Positions 52,333 to 64,000 of a DNA stretch of 64,000 nt are shown here, in pieces (position 1 is the stretch's first letter; each line of letters opens with the position of its first letter). Position numbers and translations under genes: made by a program. The DNA is taken from the NCBI RefSeq assembly GCF_000691165.1, contig NZ_ASJD01000001.1:372001-436000 (forward strand), in the 5' to 3' direction. The DNA is from Bacillus safensis FO-36b. Lineage in GTDB: Bacteria; Bacillota; Bacilli; Bacillales; Bacillaceae. The notes below the pieces were generated by a model. It did no database searches. It saw nothing but the letters and a program-made list of their open reading frames with translations, and was not told the DNA's origin.

Positions 52333-52360
52333 TTGAGTTTGGTAATTTTGTTTATACAAT
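52333..52360 (+). promoter_or_regulatory. Sigma-A promoter of the hrcA operon
   Basis: TTGAGT (52333-52338), 16 bases, TACAAT (52355-52360), directly ahead of CIRCE. Confidence 0.75.
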
Positions 52361-52386
52361 TAGCACTCGTTGAAAGAGAGTGCTAA
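52360..52386 (+). promoter_or_regulatory. CIRCE operator
   Basis: Perfect TTAGCACTC-N9-GAGTGCTAA, the binding site of HrcA. It overlaps the transcription start region and provides heat-shock control of the whole operon. Confidence 0.98.
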
Positions 52387-52400
52387 CAGGGGTGATGATG

Positions 52401-53432
52401 ATGTTAACAAATCGTCAGCTTTTGATTCTGCAAGTCATCATTAATGACTTTATTCGTTCGGCGCAGCCAGTTGGATCAAGGACTCTTTCTAAAAAAGAAG
52501 ACATTACATTCAGCTCTGCGACGATTAGAAACGAAATGGCTGATTTGGAGGAACTTGGTTTTATTGAAAAGACCCATTCTTCATCAGGAAGAATTCCTTC
52601 CGAAAAAGGATATCGTTATTATGTAGATCATTTGCTCTCTCCGCGAAAACTGTCGTCTAAAGAGCTTGTGCTCATCCAGTCGGCCTTTCAGGAGAAAATT
52701 TTTGAGCTGGAAAAGACAGTTCAAAAATCGGCGGAAATTTTATCAGATCTCACAAACTATACATCGATTGTGCTTGGTCCAAAGCTAAGTGAAAATCGAT
52801 TAAAGCAAATTCAGCTTGTCCCTGTTCAGCCAAACAAAGCAGTGGCGATCATGATTACAGACAGCGGACATGTTGAAAACAAAACCATTACCTTCTCTGA
52901 GCATCTCGATGTCTCCGATATTGAGAAGCTGATGAATATTTTAAACAGCCGCCTAGCCGGAGTCCCGATGGATCAGCTGAAGGACAGAATGTATAAAGAA
53001 GTTGTGATGCTTCTTCGTACGCATTTAAAAGATTATGATCATATTTTAGATGCACTCGGCAATACATTTACATCGACTCAAAATGAATCAAAACTTTTCT
53101 TTGGCGGGAAGATTAATATGTTGAATCAGCCGGAGTTTCATGACATTGACCGCATCCGTTCACTCATGATGCTTATTGAGCAAAAGAATGATGTCATGCA
53201 GCTGTTTCATCCAAATCAGCAAGGAATCACCATTAAAATCGGTTCAGAAAACAATTTGGAAGCGATGGAGAACTGCAGTTTAATCACAGCTACTTATTCG
53301 ATTGATCAAAAATCACTCGGCTCCATTGCCGTCATTGGTCCAACCCGTATGGATTATGGCAGGGTTGTCAGTCTCTTGCATCATGTATCAAAAGACTTGT
53401 CAAACGCACTTTCCAATTTGTATGATGAGTAG
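52401..53432 (+). CDS. hrcA: Heat-inducible transcription repressor HrcA
   Basis: A 343-residue repressor. The N-terminal winged helix has [20 protein letters not shown] and [28 protein letters not shown]; a GAF-like dimer domain follows. It binds CIRCE and needs GroEL for activity. The third of three adjacent ATG codons, 52401, is spaced six bases from AGGGGTG and matches known starts. Confidence 0.97.
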   Translation: MLTNRQLLILQVIINDFIRSAQPVGSRTLSKKEDITFSSATIRNEMADLEELGFIEKTHSSSGRIPSEKGYRYYVDHLLSPRKLSSKELVLIQSAFQEKIFELEKTVQKSAEILSDLTNYTSIVLGPKLSENRLKQIQLVPVQPNKAVAIMITDSGHVENKTITFSEHLDVSDIEKLMNILNSRLAGVPMDQLKDRMYKEVVMLLRTHLKDYDHILDALGNTFTSTQNESKLFFGGKINMLNQPEFHDIDRIRSLMMLIEQKNDVMQLFHPNQQGITIKIGSENNLEAMENCSLITATYSIDQKSLGSIAVIGPTRMDYGRVVSLLHHVSKDLSNALSNLYDE

Positions 53433-53495
53433 GGTGATAAAAGATAGGGGCACAGCCCCTTCGTATTTTTGAATCTTTTGAGGGAGGTGAACACA

Positions 53496-54053
53496 ATGTC
53501 AGAAGAAAAACAGACACCTGAGCAAGAAGCAGAGGTTGAAGCACAAGAAGAAGCAGTTCAAGCAGATACTGAGGAAGTAACAAATGATGAACAGTCTGCC
53601 TTCCAAGAAAAAATCGATGAATTGCAGCAGCTTCTAGATGAAAAAGAAAACAAAATTCTGCGTGTTCAAGCAGATTTTGAAAACTATAAACGCCGTGCTC
53701 GAACTGAAGTGGAGACCGTGCAAAAATATCGTTCTCAACATGTTGTCAGTGATCTTCTCCCAGCTCTTGATAACTTTGAAAGAGCGCTTGGAATTGATCC
53801 AGACAATGAGCAGACGAAAAGTTTGTTAGAAGGAATGCAAATGGTTTACCGCCAGCTGGTAGAAGCGTTGAAAAATGAAGGCGTTGAACCAATTGAAGCT
53901 GTCGGCAAAGAGTTCGATCCAAACCTTCATCAAGCCGTCATGCAAGTTGAAGATGAAAACTACGATTCAAATATCGTTGTAGAAGAATTGCAAAAGGGCT
54001 ATAAACTCAAAGACCGAGTTATTCGTCCATCAATGGTAAAAGTAAATCAATAA
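53496..54053 (+). CDS. grpE: Nucleotide exchange factor GrpE
   Basis: A 185-residue protein: acidic N-terminus, long coiled coil (about 40-90), and beta domain [21 protein letters not shown]. It releases ADP from DnaK. ATG 53496 follows GGGAGGTGA. Confidence 0.97.
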   Translation: MSEEKQTPEQEAEVEAQEEAVQADTEEVTNDEQSAFQEKIDELQQLLDEKENKILRVQADFENYKRRARTEVETVQKYRSQHVVSDLLPALDNFERALGIDPDNEQTKSLLEGMQMVYRQLVEALKNEGVEPIEAVGKEFDPNLHQAVMQVEDENYDSNIVVEELQKGYKLKDRVIRPSMVKVNQ

Positions 54054-55916
<1,863 letters not shown>

Positions 55917-55960
55917 TCACCTTTACTTTTGAAAAAGACTGCTGAAACGTACTCGTCAGA

Positions 55961-55997
55961 AAGTCAAAGTCAGGATCTCTTGGCTTTGACTTTTTTT
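55961..55997 (+). terminator. Terminator between dnaK and dnaJ
   Basis: Stem AAGTCAAAG / CTTTGACTT and seven T; it limits transcription into dnaJ. Confidence 0.8.
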
Positions 55998-56081
55998 CTT
56001 TTCAACGATGAAAGGAATTGAAAAAGGTTAAATCAAAATGATACAATCGTATTTATGTGAGAAAATCGGGAGTGTGAAGAG

Positions 56082-57215
56082 ATGAGTAAGCGTGATTACT
56101 ATGAAGTGCTTGGCGTAAGTAAGAGCGCCTCAAAGGACGAAATCAAAAAGGCATACCGCAAGCTTTCAAAAAAGTATCACCCTGATATTAATAAAGAAGC
56201 TGGCTCAGATGAGAAATTCAAAGAAGTAAAAGAAGCCTATGAAACCCTTTCTGATGATCAAAAACGTTCGCATTATGACCAGTTCGGTCATACCGATCCA
56301 AACCAAGGCTTTGGCGGCGGCGGTTTTGGCGGAGGAGGAGACTTTGGCGGCTTCGGCGGCTTTGATGACATCTTCTCTAGTATTTTTGGCGGCGGAGCCA
56401 GAAGAAGAGATCCAAATGCACCGCGCCAAGGAGCGGACCTGCAATATACAATGACGCTTTCGTTTGAAGAAGCGGCATTTGGAAAAGAAGCAACGATTGA
56501 AATCCCTCGTGAAGAATCTTGCGAGACATGTCATGGATCAGGTGCAAAGCCTGGTACGCAGGCAAAAACTTGTTCACATTGCGGCGGTTCTGGTCAGTTA
56601 AATGTTGAGCAATCTACTCCGTTTGGTAAAGTGGTCAACCGCAGAGTATGTAACTACTGCAGCGGAACAGGGAAACAAATTGATCATAAATGTTCAACAT
56701 GCGGCGGATCTGGCAAAGTGCGTAAGCGTAAGAAAATTAACGTGACGATCCCTGCAGGTGTTGATGATGGCCAGCAGCTCAGAGTGTCTGGGCAAGGTGA
56801 ACCAGGCGTAAATGGAGGACCTCCAGGCGATCTATTTGTTGTATTCCATGTGCGTGCGCATGAATTCTTCGAACGTGATGGAGATGACATTTACTGCGAG
56901 ATGCCGCTTACCTTTGCGCAGGCTGCATTAGGTGACGAAATTGAAGTGCCGACATTACACGGAAAAGTAAAATTAAAAGTTCCTGCTGGCACTCAAACTG
57001 GCACGAAGTTTAGACTCAAAGGAAAAGGTGTGAAAAATGTACGCGGCTACGGCCAAGGCGATCAGCATATCGTTGTACGTGTCGTCACACCGACAAATTT
57101 AACAGACAATCAAAAAGATATCATTAGAAAATTTGCTGAAGTGAGCGGAAATAAACCAGACGAACAAGAAATGAGCTTTTTCGATAAGGTAAAACGCGCA
57201 TTTAAAGGCGAGTAA
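56082..57215 (+). CDS. dnaJ: Chaperone DnaJ
   Basis: A 377-residue type I J-protein: J domain with HPD (residues 33-35), Gly/Phe-rich linker (about 75-110), four CxxCxGxG zinc repeats (about 145-215) and a C-terminal substrate domain. It stimulates DnaK ATPase activity. Complete. Confidence 0.98.
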   Translation: MSKRDYYEVLGVSKSASKDEIKKAYRKLSKKYHPDINKEAGSDEKFKEVKEAYETLSDDQKRSHYDQFGHTDPNQGFGGGGFGGGGDFGGFGGFDDIFSSIFGGGARRRDPNAPRQGADLQYTMTLSFEEAAFGKEATIEIPREESCETCHGSGAKPGTQAKTCSHCGGSGQLNVEQSTPFGKVVNRRVCNYCSGTGKQIDHKCSTCGGSGKVRKRKKINVTIPAGVDDGQQLRVSGQGEPGVNGGPPGDLFVVFHVRAHEFFERDGDDIYCEMPLTFAQAALGDEIEVPTLHGKVKLKVPAGTQTGTKFRLKGKGVKNVRGYGQGDQHIVVRVVTPTNLTDNQKDIIRKFAEVSGNKPDEQEMSFFDKVKRAFKGE

Positions 57216-57237
57216 GACGGATAAGGAGTTGGTAGTA

Positions 57238-58173
57238 TTGAAGTGGTCAGAAATTAGCGTCCATACAACAAATGAAGCGGTGGAACCGATCACCAATATT
57301 TTGCATGAAGCAGGTGCAAGTGGTGTCGTGATTGAGGACCCGCTTGATTTAGTCAAGGAACGTGAAAATGTATACGGTGAGATCTACCAGCTCGATCCGA
57401 ATGACTATCCAGATGAAGGTGTCATTGTGAAAGCCTATCTTCCAATGAACAGCTTTTTGATGGAAACGGTAGATGAGATCAAAGAAGCCATCAACAACCT
57501 TCTTCTATACGATATTGACCTTGGACGCAATACACTGTCAATTTGTGAAGTAAATGAAGAAGAATGGGCCACCGCATGGAAGAAATACTATCATCCTGTG
57601 AAAATCTCTGAAAAATTCACCATCGTTCCCACGTGGGAAGAATATACACCAGTTCATTCTGATGAACTGATTATTGAAATGGACCCTGGAATGGCATTTG
57701 GAACAGGTACGCATCCAACAACCGTCCTTTGCATTCAGGCGCTTGAGCGCTACGTAAAGGAAAACGATACGGTGATTGATGTTGGAACAGGCTCTGGAAT
57801 TTTAAGTGTGGCAGCAGCGATGCTTGGTGCAAAGGACATTCAAGCCTTTGATCTCGACACCGTTGCGGTAGAAAGTGCGAAGCAAAACATCGAATTAAAT
57901 GGTGTAAGTGACCAAGTGACGGTCAAACAAAACAATTTGCTTGACGGAATTTCAGGTGAGCGTGATGTAATTGTCGCCAACATTCTGGCAGAAGTGATTT
58001 TGCGCTTTACAGATCAAGCCTATGAACTATTGAAGAAAGATGGCTATTTCATTACATCAGGCATCATTGGACAAAAGAAATTACAGGTCAAAACAGCATT
58101 AGAAGAGGCGGGTTTTGACATTGTTGAAGTGCTGTCAATGGAAGATTGGGTCAGCATTATAGCGAAAAAATAA
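57238..58173 (+). CDS. prmA: Ribosomal protein L11 methyltransferase
   Basis: A 311-residue methyltransferase with [15 protein letters not shown] and the SAM loop [18 protein letters not shown]. It trimethylates L11. I chose TTG 57238, nine bases after AAGGAG, giving the expected [10 protein letters not shown]. Confidence 0.95.
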   Translation: MKWSEISVHTTNEAVEPITNILHEAGASGVVIEDPLDLVKERENVYGEIYQLDPNDYPDEGVIVKAYLPMNSFLMETVDEIKEAINNLLLYDIDLGRNTLSICEVNEEEWATAWKKYYHPVKISEKFTIVPTWEEYTPVHSDELIIEMDPGMAFGTGTHPTTVLCIQALERYVKENDTVIDVGTGSGILSVAAAMLGAKDIQAFDLDTVAVESAKQNIELNGVSDQVTVKQNNLLDGISGERDVIVANILAEVILRFTDQAYELLKKDGYFITSGIIGQKKLQVKTALEEAGFDIVEVLSMEDWVSIIAKK

Positions 58174-58196
58174 AGCGAGTAGGTGTCAGGACACGT

Positions 58197-58967
58197 ATGC
58201 AACGATATTTTATCGACCTCACGAAAGAAGAAGTGACGTTAAAGGGAGCCATCGTTATAAAAGGTGAAGATGTACATCATCTTTCCAATGTCATGCGGAT
58301 GAAAGCAGGACAGGAAATCCTTTGTCTAACGACAGACGGCTTTGAAGCGCTCAGTAAAATTGATACAATAACAAAGGAAGAAGTGATTTGTCACCTTGAA
58401 AGCTGGACAAATCAAGACAGAGAACTTCCGATTAGGGTGACGATTGCAAGCGGTCTTCCAAAAGGAGATAAGCTTGAGCTCATTATCCAAAAAGGCACAG
58501 AGCTTGGCGCAAGTGCTTTTATCCCGTTTCAAGCGGCTCGTTCTATTACAAAGCTTGACCAAAAAAAGTCCCATAAAAAACGAGAGCGCTGGGAGAAAAT
58601 CGCGAAAGAAGCAGCCGAGCAGTCCTACCGGAATATCATTCCCCGTGTTTATTCAGTATCAACGTTTAAAGAGCTGACGCAATTAGCTGGTGAATTCGAT
58701 AAATGTGTCGTTGCATACGAAGAATCATCGAAAGAAGGAGAGCAAAGCCGTTTTCAAACTGTGCTTCAACAGATGAAAGGCGGACAAACCTTGCTAGTGG
58801 TTTTTGGCCCTGAAGGCGGTTTGGCAGAAAAGGAGATTGAAGAGCTTGAAACGCTTGGTGCAGTCATTTGCGGGCTTGGACCACGCATTTTAAGAACAGA
58901 AACTGCTCCTTTATATGCGCTTTCTGCTATATCTTATCAAACAGAGTTATTAAGAGGTGAATCATGA
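58197..58967 (+). CDS. rsmE: 16S rRNA m3U1498 methyltransferase
   Basis: A 256-residue SPOUT methyltransferase (YqeU). Signatures are ASGLPKGDKLELIIQKGTELG, FGPEGGLAEKEI and LGPRILRTETAPLYALSAI, which forms the trefoil knot. The ATG 58197 gives the usual MQRYF start, though the ribosome-binding site is weak. It overlaps the mtaB start. Confidence 0.95.
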   Translation: MQRYFIDLTKEEVTLKGAIVIKGEDVHHLSNVMRMKAGQEILCLTTDGFEALSKIDTITKEEVICHLESWTNQDRELPIRVTIASGLPKGDKLELIIQKGTELGASAFIPFQAARSITKLDQKKSHKKRERWEKIAKEAAEQSYRNIIPRVYSVSTFKELTQLAGEFDKCVVAYEESSKEGEQSRFQTVLQQMKGGQTLLVVFGPEGGLAEKEIEELETLGAVICGLGPRILRTETAPLYALSAISYQTELLRGES

Positions 58968-60325
58968 TGGGAACAGTAGCGTTCCATACACTTGGCTGTA
59001 AGGTCAACCACTATGAGACAGAGGCGATCTGGCAGCTGTTTAAAGAAGCTGGCTATGAAAGAAAAGAGTATGAATCAAAAGCAGACGTATATGTCATTAA
59101 TACATGTACGGTCACGAATACAGGCGATAAGAAAAGCCGCCAAGTCATTAGGAGAGCCATTCGTCATAACCCGGATGGTGTCATTTGTGTAACAGGCTGC
59201 TATGCGCAAACATCACCAGCAGAAATCATGGCGATTCCTGGTGTTGATATTGTGGTTGGAACACAGGACAGACATAAATTACTAGGCTATATTGAAGAAT
59301 ACCGCAGAGAAAGACAGCCGATCAACGGGGTTGGCAATATCATGAAAGCACGTGTGTTTGAAGAACTTGATGTTCCTGCCTTCACAGACAGAACGCGCGC
59401 TTCATTAAAAATCCAAGAAGGCTGTAACAATTTCTGTACATTCTGCATTATTCCTTGGGCGCGCGGCCTTCTTCGTTCTCGTGATCCAGAAGAGGTCATC
59501 AATCAAGCGCAGCAGCTTGTTGATGCGGGCTATAAAGAAATTGTGCTGACAGGTATTCACACAGGCGGATACGGAGAAGACTTAAAGGATTATAACTTTG
59601 CAAAGCTTCTGAGAGAATTAGATGAACGTGTTATTGGCTTAAAACGAATCCGTATTTCATCTATTGAAGCAAGTCAAATTACTGATGAAGTGATTGAAGT
59701 GCTTGATCAGTCAGATAAAATTGTCAGACACTTACACATCCCGCTTCAATCTGGCTCAAATACTGTGCTGAAAAGAATGCGCCGTAAATATACGATGGAA
59801 TTCTTTGCAGAGCGTTTAACAAAGCTGAAAAAAGCATTGCCGGGACTTGCTGTCACCTCTGATGTAATCGTTGGATTCCCTGGGGAAACAGAAGAAGAGT
59901 TCTTGGAAACGTACAATTTTGTCAAAGATCATCAATTCTCTGAGCTGCACGTCTTCCCTTACAGCAAACGTACAGGTACCCCTGCTGCAAGAATGGAAGA
60001 TCAAGTGGATGAGAATGTGAAAAACGAACGTGTCCACCGTTTGATCGCTCTTTCTGACCAGCTTGCGAAAGAGTATGCATCAGCATACGAAGGTGATGTG
60101 CTAGAGATTATTCCGGAAGAATCCTTCAAAGAACAAGAAGGAAACCACAATCTTTATGTTGGTTATACCGATAACTACATGAAAGTTGTTTTTGAAGGGA
60201 CAGAGGACATGATCGGCCGTCTGGTCAAAGTGAAAATTACGAAAGCGGGCTATCCTTATAACGAAGGACAATTCGTTCGCATCAGCGATGATGTGCAGCC
60301 AGACAAAGTGAGAATGACCTCATAA
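58967..60325 (+). CDS. mtaB: tRNA t6A37 methylthiotransferase
   Basis: A 452-residue radical SAM methylthiotransferase (YqeV). The N-terminal domain has cluster Cys in TLGCKVN, NTCTVTN and VTGCYAQ, the SAM cluster is CNNFCTFC near residue 150, and a TRAM domain lies at the C-terminus. It makes ms2t6A in tRNA. ATG 58967 lies six bases after AGAGGTGA. Confidence 0.96.
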   Translation: MGTVAFHTLGCKVNHYETEAIWQLFKEAGYERKEYESKADVYVINTCTVTNTGDKKSRQVIRRAIRHNPDGVICVTGCYAQTSPAEIMAIPGVDIVVGTQDRHKLLGYIEEYRRERQPINGVGNIMKARVFEELDVPAFTDRTRASLKIQEGCNNFCTFCIIPWARGLLRSRDPEEVINQAQQLVDAGYKEIVLTGIHTGGYGEDLKDYNFAKLLRELDERVIGLKRIRISSIEASQITDEVIEVLDQSDKIVRHLHIPLQSGSNTVLKRMRRKYTMEFFAERLTKLKKALPGLAVTSDVIVGFPGETEEEFLETYNFVKDHQFSELHVFPYSKRTGTPAARMEDQVDENVKNERVHRLIALSDQLAKEYASAYEGDVLEIIPEESFKEQEGNHNLYVGYTDNYMKVVFEGTEDMIGRLVKVKITKAGYPYNEGQFVRISDDVQPDKVRMTS

Positions 60326-60330
60326 TAGAT

Positions 60331-60368
60331 AAAAAAACCGGCAGCCAAAAGAGCAAGCCGGTTTCTTT
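60331..60368. terminator. Terminator between mtaB and yqeW
   Basis: Stem AAACCGGC / GCCGGTTT; bidirectional between convergent genes, with the yqeW stop at its edge. Confidence 0.82.
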
Positions 60369-61297
60369 TATTTTGACTGATTCGGCATGAGACACAAGAT
60401 CAATGCGTGAAAAGGGCGAATGAACGGAAAGAAGAGGAGAGAGCTTGCCACATTAAACAGCAGGCTGAAATGCGCAATCTGCTGGGCAGGAGAGCTTGCG
60501 AGAAGGGCGACAACCTCTGTGATCAGGGCGAGAAACGGCAGGCATAAAAGAACCCCAAGCACATTAAACACGACGTGTGCATAAGCCGTTTGACGTGCTG
60601 CGTAGCCGCCGGATATCGCAGCCATCACAGCCGTAATACATGTCCCAATATTGGACCCCAACACAAAGCTGATGCCTTCCTGAAGTGCCACAGTTCCTTC
60701 ATTCATAAATCCCATTAAAATACCGATACAGACTGAGCTCGAATGAACAATTGCTGTGAAAATGGTACCCGAAAGCAGCGCTGTCCAGTCTGAATGCTGC
60801 ATCATTTCAAGAAAACGCAATGTCTCAGGCTGGCTTGACATCATCCCTGCAATTTTTGAAAAGCCTTGTATGCAAAAAAAGATCATCCCGAGCCCAAATA
60901 AACTTTTTCCTGCATGTCTAAAAGATGTCCTGCCAAAAAGAATGCATACAAGACCGGCTATGATCAAAACCCACATGAATACGTCCATTTTAATGGCGAT
61001 AAATTCTGTCGTAAACGTTGAGCCGATATTGGTTCCAAGAATCATTGGGATCGATTTTTTAAAAGAGAGAATGCCAGTACTGACAAAGCCGATGACGATG
61101 ACCATAAAAGCAGAACTGCTTTGTAGAACCCCTGTAAACACAATGCTGACCAAGAATGCTTTGACCGGGTGATCTGTAAAGAGAAGAAGTGATTTCTCAA
61201 TACGAGACGACGCAAGCGCCATTAATCCTTTTCTCAGCAAACCCATTGACCATAAAAAAATGAAAATAAGTGCACAAAAATAAATGATCGCCATCAT
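60368..61297 (-). CDS. yqeW: Na/Pi cotransporter family protein YqeW
   Basis: A 309-residue membrane protein with the duplicated Na/Pi repeat: TGVLQSSSAFMVIVIGFVSTG with MILGTNIGSTFT in the first half, and AIVHSSSVCIGILMGF with VLGSNIGTCIT in the second. The QSSS/HSSS and G-x-N-I-G motifs bind sodium and phosphate. The C-terminal PhoU domain of larger members is absent. ATG 61297 follows AGAGGAGGA. Confidence 0.92.
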   Translation of the reverse strand: MMAIIYFCALIFIFLWSMGLLRKGLMALASSRIEKSLLLFTDHPVKAFLVSIVFTGVLQSSSAFMVIVIGFVSTGILSFKKSIPMILGTNIGSTFTTEFIAIKMDVFMWVLIIAGLVCILFGRTSFRHAGKSLFGLGMIFFCIQGFSKIAGMMSSQPETLRFLEMMQHSDWTALLSGTIFTAIVHSSSVCIGILMGFMNEGTVALQEGISFVLGSNIGTCITAVMAAISGGYAARQTAYAHVVFNVLGVLLCLPFLALITEVVALLASSPAQQIAHFSLLFNVASSLLFFPFIRPFHALILCLMPNQSK

Positions 61298-61479
61298 AGA
61301 AAAGTCCTCCTCTTACCAATGAATATATGGACTTGTCTACCTGCTCATGACGAAAATATATTTCCAAATCACTTAGTTGACCTCACACTAGGCTTATATT
61401 ATAATGTCTAGGTACATGTTTTGCATGTATATCTTTTTTTAATGCAGTCGATTGGTGTATTCGGAGGGAGGGAAAGAGA

Positions 61480-61653
61480 ATGTCAAAAACGGTCGTTAGA
61501 AAAAACGAATCGCTTGAAGATGCTCTTCGTCGCTTTAAACGCAGTGTATCCAAAACTGGAACATTGCAAGAAGCAAGAAAGCGTGAATTTTATGAAAAGC
61601 CTAGCGTAAAGCGTAAGAAAAAGTCTGAAGCTGCTAGAAAACGTAAATTCTAA
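61480..61653 (+). CDS. rpsU: Ribosomal protein bS21
   Basis: A 57-residue, very basic protein: [20 protein letters not shown], then [23 protein letters not shown] 61480 follows GGAGGGAGGG. It is followed 14 bases later by yqeY, the conserved rpsU-yqeY pair. Confidence 0.97.
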
Positions 61654-61667
61654 AGAGGGTGGATTTT

Positions 61668-62114
<447 letters not shown>

Positions 62115-62117
<3 letters not shown>

Positions 62118-62153
62118 AAAGTATCCTTCTATTGTTAGAAGGATACTTTTTTT
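62115..62153 (+). terminator. Terminator of rpsU-yqeY
   Basis: Stem AAAGTATCCTTCT / AGAAGGATACTTT with a T run. Confidence 0.9.
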
Positions 62154-62181
62154 ATGCCCTCGTGATTCTGTCATATAAAAA

Positions 62182-62208
62182 TGAAACCTATGATACATTT
62201 GTAACGTA
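62182..62208 (+). promoter_or_regulatory. ECF (sigma-W-type) promoter of yqeZ-floA
   Basis: TGAAAC (62182-62187), 17 bases, CGTA (62205-62208). It fits the sigma-W signature apart from one extra spacer base; yqeZ-yqfA-yqfB are sigma-W genes in B. subtilis. Confidence 0.75.
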
Positions 62209-62256
62209 TGTAAAGGAACGGTAAAATGAAGAAAGAGAGGAGGGATCACCAAATAG

Positions 62257-63570
62257 ATGAAAAAAATAAAAATTTCTATTGCTCTCTTCAGTTGTTTTAT
62301 AATATGCTTGTTATTAGGGGTTCAATTGACCGCGAAATCAGCAGATCAGAAAGTTCATGTTATCCCAATTGAAGATACAGTAGAAAAAGGACTTTCTAAA
62401 TTCATTGAACGATCGTTTGAGCAGGCAAAGTCGGAACGGGCGAAGCATATTATTCTCGACATCAATACACCAGGTGGTGCAGTTGATGCAGCGCTTGAGA
62501 TCGCAGATACGATTCGTGCTTCCGATATCCCAGTGACAGCGTTTGTCAATCATAGAGCGCTTTCAGCCGGGGCCTTCATCGCGCTAAATGCCGATCAAAT
62601 TTATATGACCCCGAATGGAAAAATGGGGGCTGCTGCGATCATTGATGGAGAAGGCAATGCTGCCGATCAAAAATCTGAATCTCTATGGCTTGCTGAAATG
62701 AGTGATGCTGCCGAAAAGCAGGGGCGTGATCCAAAGTATGCTCTTGCCATGGCAGATGTAGATATAGACGCAAAAGAAGCCGGTGCACCAAAAGGAGAAT
62801 TGCTCACCTTCAATACAGACCGTGCGCTTCAATTCGGGTATGCAGAAGGGGAAGCAAAAAATATGGATGACTTGCTTCAGAAGCTGAAATTACAAGACGC
62901 TTCTGTTCAATACGATGAAGTGAGCTTTGCTGAAAAGGTTGCGCGTTTTCTTACGCACCCAATTGTCATTCCAATCCTTTTATCCATTGCAAGCTTAGGG
63001 TTAGTTGTTGAGCTCTATTCTCCTGGCTTTGGGGTCCCGGGCACCATGGGAGTGACAGCGCTTCTTCTATTCTTTTATGGTCATCTCGTGGCAGGTTTTG
63101 CAGGATATGAGACGTTGTTCCTGTTTTTAGCAGGGATTGCACTCATCATTCTGGAATTGTTTTTGCCAGGGGGAATCGTAGGTGTCATTGGACTGATCTG
63201 TGTCGTTGTCAGCTTATTTTTAGCAGCTGGAAGCTTTACAGAAATGGCGATTTCCATCTTGATTGCCACTGCTGTTTCAACCATAGCAGTTATTTTATTG
63301 ACAAAGGTGTTGGGGAAACGTATGAAATTCTTTAAAAAGTTCATTTTAACCGATTCAACCAATAAGGAAAGCGGTTATGTCTCAAATGAAACAAGAGAGG
63401 ATCTTGTTGGACAAATCGCAGTGACAGCCACTGCACTTCGTCCATCTGGTACGATCGTACTCGGAGATGAGCGCATTGATGTTGTGTCAGAAGGTGCATT
63501 TATCGATAAAGATGAACAAGTAAAAATTGTGAAAGCGGAAGGCTCACGCATTGTCGTGAGGAAAGTATAG
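62257..63570 (+). CDS. yqeZ: NfeD-family membrane-bound serine protease homologue YqeZ
   Basis: A 437-residue protein: signal/anchor at residues 1-25, a ClpP-fold protease-like domain (LDINTPGGAVDAALEIADTI, NHRALSAGAFIALNAD with the nucleophile region), four membrane helices near 230-350, and a C-terminal NfeD OB domain (VGQIAVTATALRPSG). It is paired with the flotillin FloA. ATG 62257 is 12 bases from GGAGGG, a long spacer. Confidence 0.93.
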   Translation: MKKIKISIALFSCFIICLLLGVQLTAKSADQKVHVIPIEDTVEKGLSKFIERSFEQAKSERAKHIILDINTPGGAVDAALEIADTIRASDIPVTAFVNHRALSAGAFIALNADQIYMTPNGKMGAAAIIDGEGNAADQKSESLWLAEMSDAAEKQGRDPKYALAMADVDIDAKEAGAPKGELLTFNTDRALQFGYAEGEAKNMDDLLQKLKLQDASVQYDEVSFAEKVARFLTHPIVIPILLSIASLGLVVELYSPGFGVPGTMGVTALLLFFYGHLVAGFAGYETLFLFLAGIALIILELFLPGGIVGVIGLICVVVSLFLAAGSFTEMAISILIATAVSTIAVILLTKVLGKRMKFFKKFILTDSTNKESGYVSNETREDLVGQIAVTATALRPSGTIVLGDERIDVVSEGAFIDKDEQVKIVKAEGSRIVVRKV

Positions 63571-63597
63571 ATATACTGATTTTAGAGGAGGAATAAA

Positions 63598-64000
63598 ATG
63601 GATCCATCTACTTTACTATTATTTGTGATTATCGCAGCAGGTTTGATTGTTCTATCGATCTTTTTCACTTTTGTACCGGTGATGCTGTGGATTTCTGCCC
63701 TAGCGGCTGGCGTAAAAGTGAGCATTTTTACACTTGTCGGAATGAGACTGCGCCGAGTGATTCCAAACCGAGTGGTCAACCCGCTCATCAAAGCACATAA
63801 AGCAGGTCTTGATGTGACGATTAACCAGCTGGAGAGCCACTATCTTGCAGGTGGTAACGTGGACCGAGTTGTGAACGCACTAATTGCAGCTCAACGCGCG
63901 AATATCGAATTGAACTTTGCTCGCTGTGCAGCCATCGACCTAGCAGGCCGTGATGTACTTGAAGCAGTTCAAATGAGTGTAAACCCTAAAGTCATTGAAA
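63598..64000 (+). CDS. floA: Flotillin-like protein FloA, 5' part (runs off the right edge)
   Basis: The first 134 residues of FloA (YqfA): an N-terminal membrane hairpin (about 5-45) and the start of the SPFH-type domain, [20 protein letters not shown] and [20 protein letters not shown]. It organises functional membrane microdomains and pairs with NfeD. ATG 63598 follows AGAGGAGGAA. The end lies outside the window. Confidence 0.95.
   Translation, partial: MDPSTLLLFVIIAAGLIVLSIFFTFVPVMLWISALAAGVKVSIFTLVGMRLRRVIPNRVVNPLIKAHKAGLDVTINQLESHYLAGGNVDRVVNALIAAQRANIELNFARCAAIDLAGRDVLEAVQMSVNPKVIE

Noticed and set aside
61421-61609. 62-codon frame overlapping rpsU
   Set aside because: It is out of frame with the real S21 gene and has no start signal.

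Overview
This is a low-to-moderate GC Firmicute chromosome. Gene order from about 33.1 kb to the right edge follows the Bacillus subtilis yqeF-sda-yqeGHIJKLM-comE-holA-rpsT-gpr-spoIIP-lepA-hrcA/dnaK-yqeUVW-rpsU-yqeY-yqeZ-floA region almost gene for gene. The accessory genes point to the Bacillus pumilus / safensis / altitudinis group: a pumilarin-type circular bacteriocin, a class D beta-lactamase of the B. pumilus type, and an uninterrupted sigK.

Layout. 1-4.7 kb: tail of a manganese catalase, a polar amino acid (cystine-type) ABC transporter on the minus strand, and a divergent YdbM-like acyl-CoA dehydrogenase. 4.8-7.7 kb: class D beta-lactamase, then a small accessory patch of immunity-like orphan genes, two of them visibly broken. 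7.7-12.9 kb: exported esterase, the HxlR/HxlA/HxlB formaldehyde-fixation module, a FrnE-type DsbA oxidoreductase behind a perfect palindromic operator, and a MarR regulator with a serine hydrolase. 12.9-19.5 kb: an arabinose regulon made of AraR (minus) and araB-araD-araA-transporter (plus), with AraR boxes and cre sites. 20-24.2 kb: CotD-like coat protein and the pumilarin cluster (precursor, large membrane protein, SpoIIM/DUF95 protein, Yip1-like protein, ATPase) on the minus strand. 24.5-29.4 kb: acetyltransferase, an unusual caspase-like-fold candidate, PdaC-like deacetylase with a stop codon in its membrane anchor, Nudix hydrolase, Imm1-like orphan pair, DinB protein. 29.5-32.2 kb: intact sigK flanked by an ImmA-type relict and by a Rap gene whose Phr partner has lost its signal peptide. 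32.3-34.4 kb: deacetylase, YqeF, a YjcZ-like sporulation peptide, Sda. 34.5-64 kb: the conserved housekeeping, competence, sporulation and heat-shock block.

How it works together. The right half is core: ribosome assembly factors (YqeH, YqeI, RsfS, LepA, PrmA, RsmE, MtaB, S20, S21), NAD and shikimate enzymes, DNA uptake (ComEA/EB/EC), spore proteins (Gpr, SpoIIP, YqxA), the HrcA-CIRCE heat-shock operon and an envelope-stress NfeD/flotillin pair under an ECF-type promoter. The left half is a strain-variable set for nutrient capture, antibiotic resistance, bacteriocin production and probable toxin immunity. Several small genes are described here directly from the bases: phr-like, yjcZ-like, sda, yqzM and rpsU.
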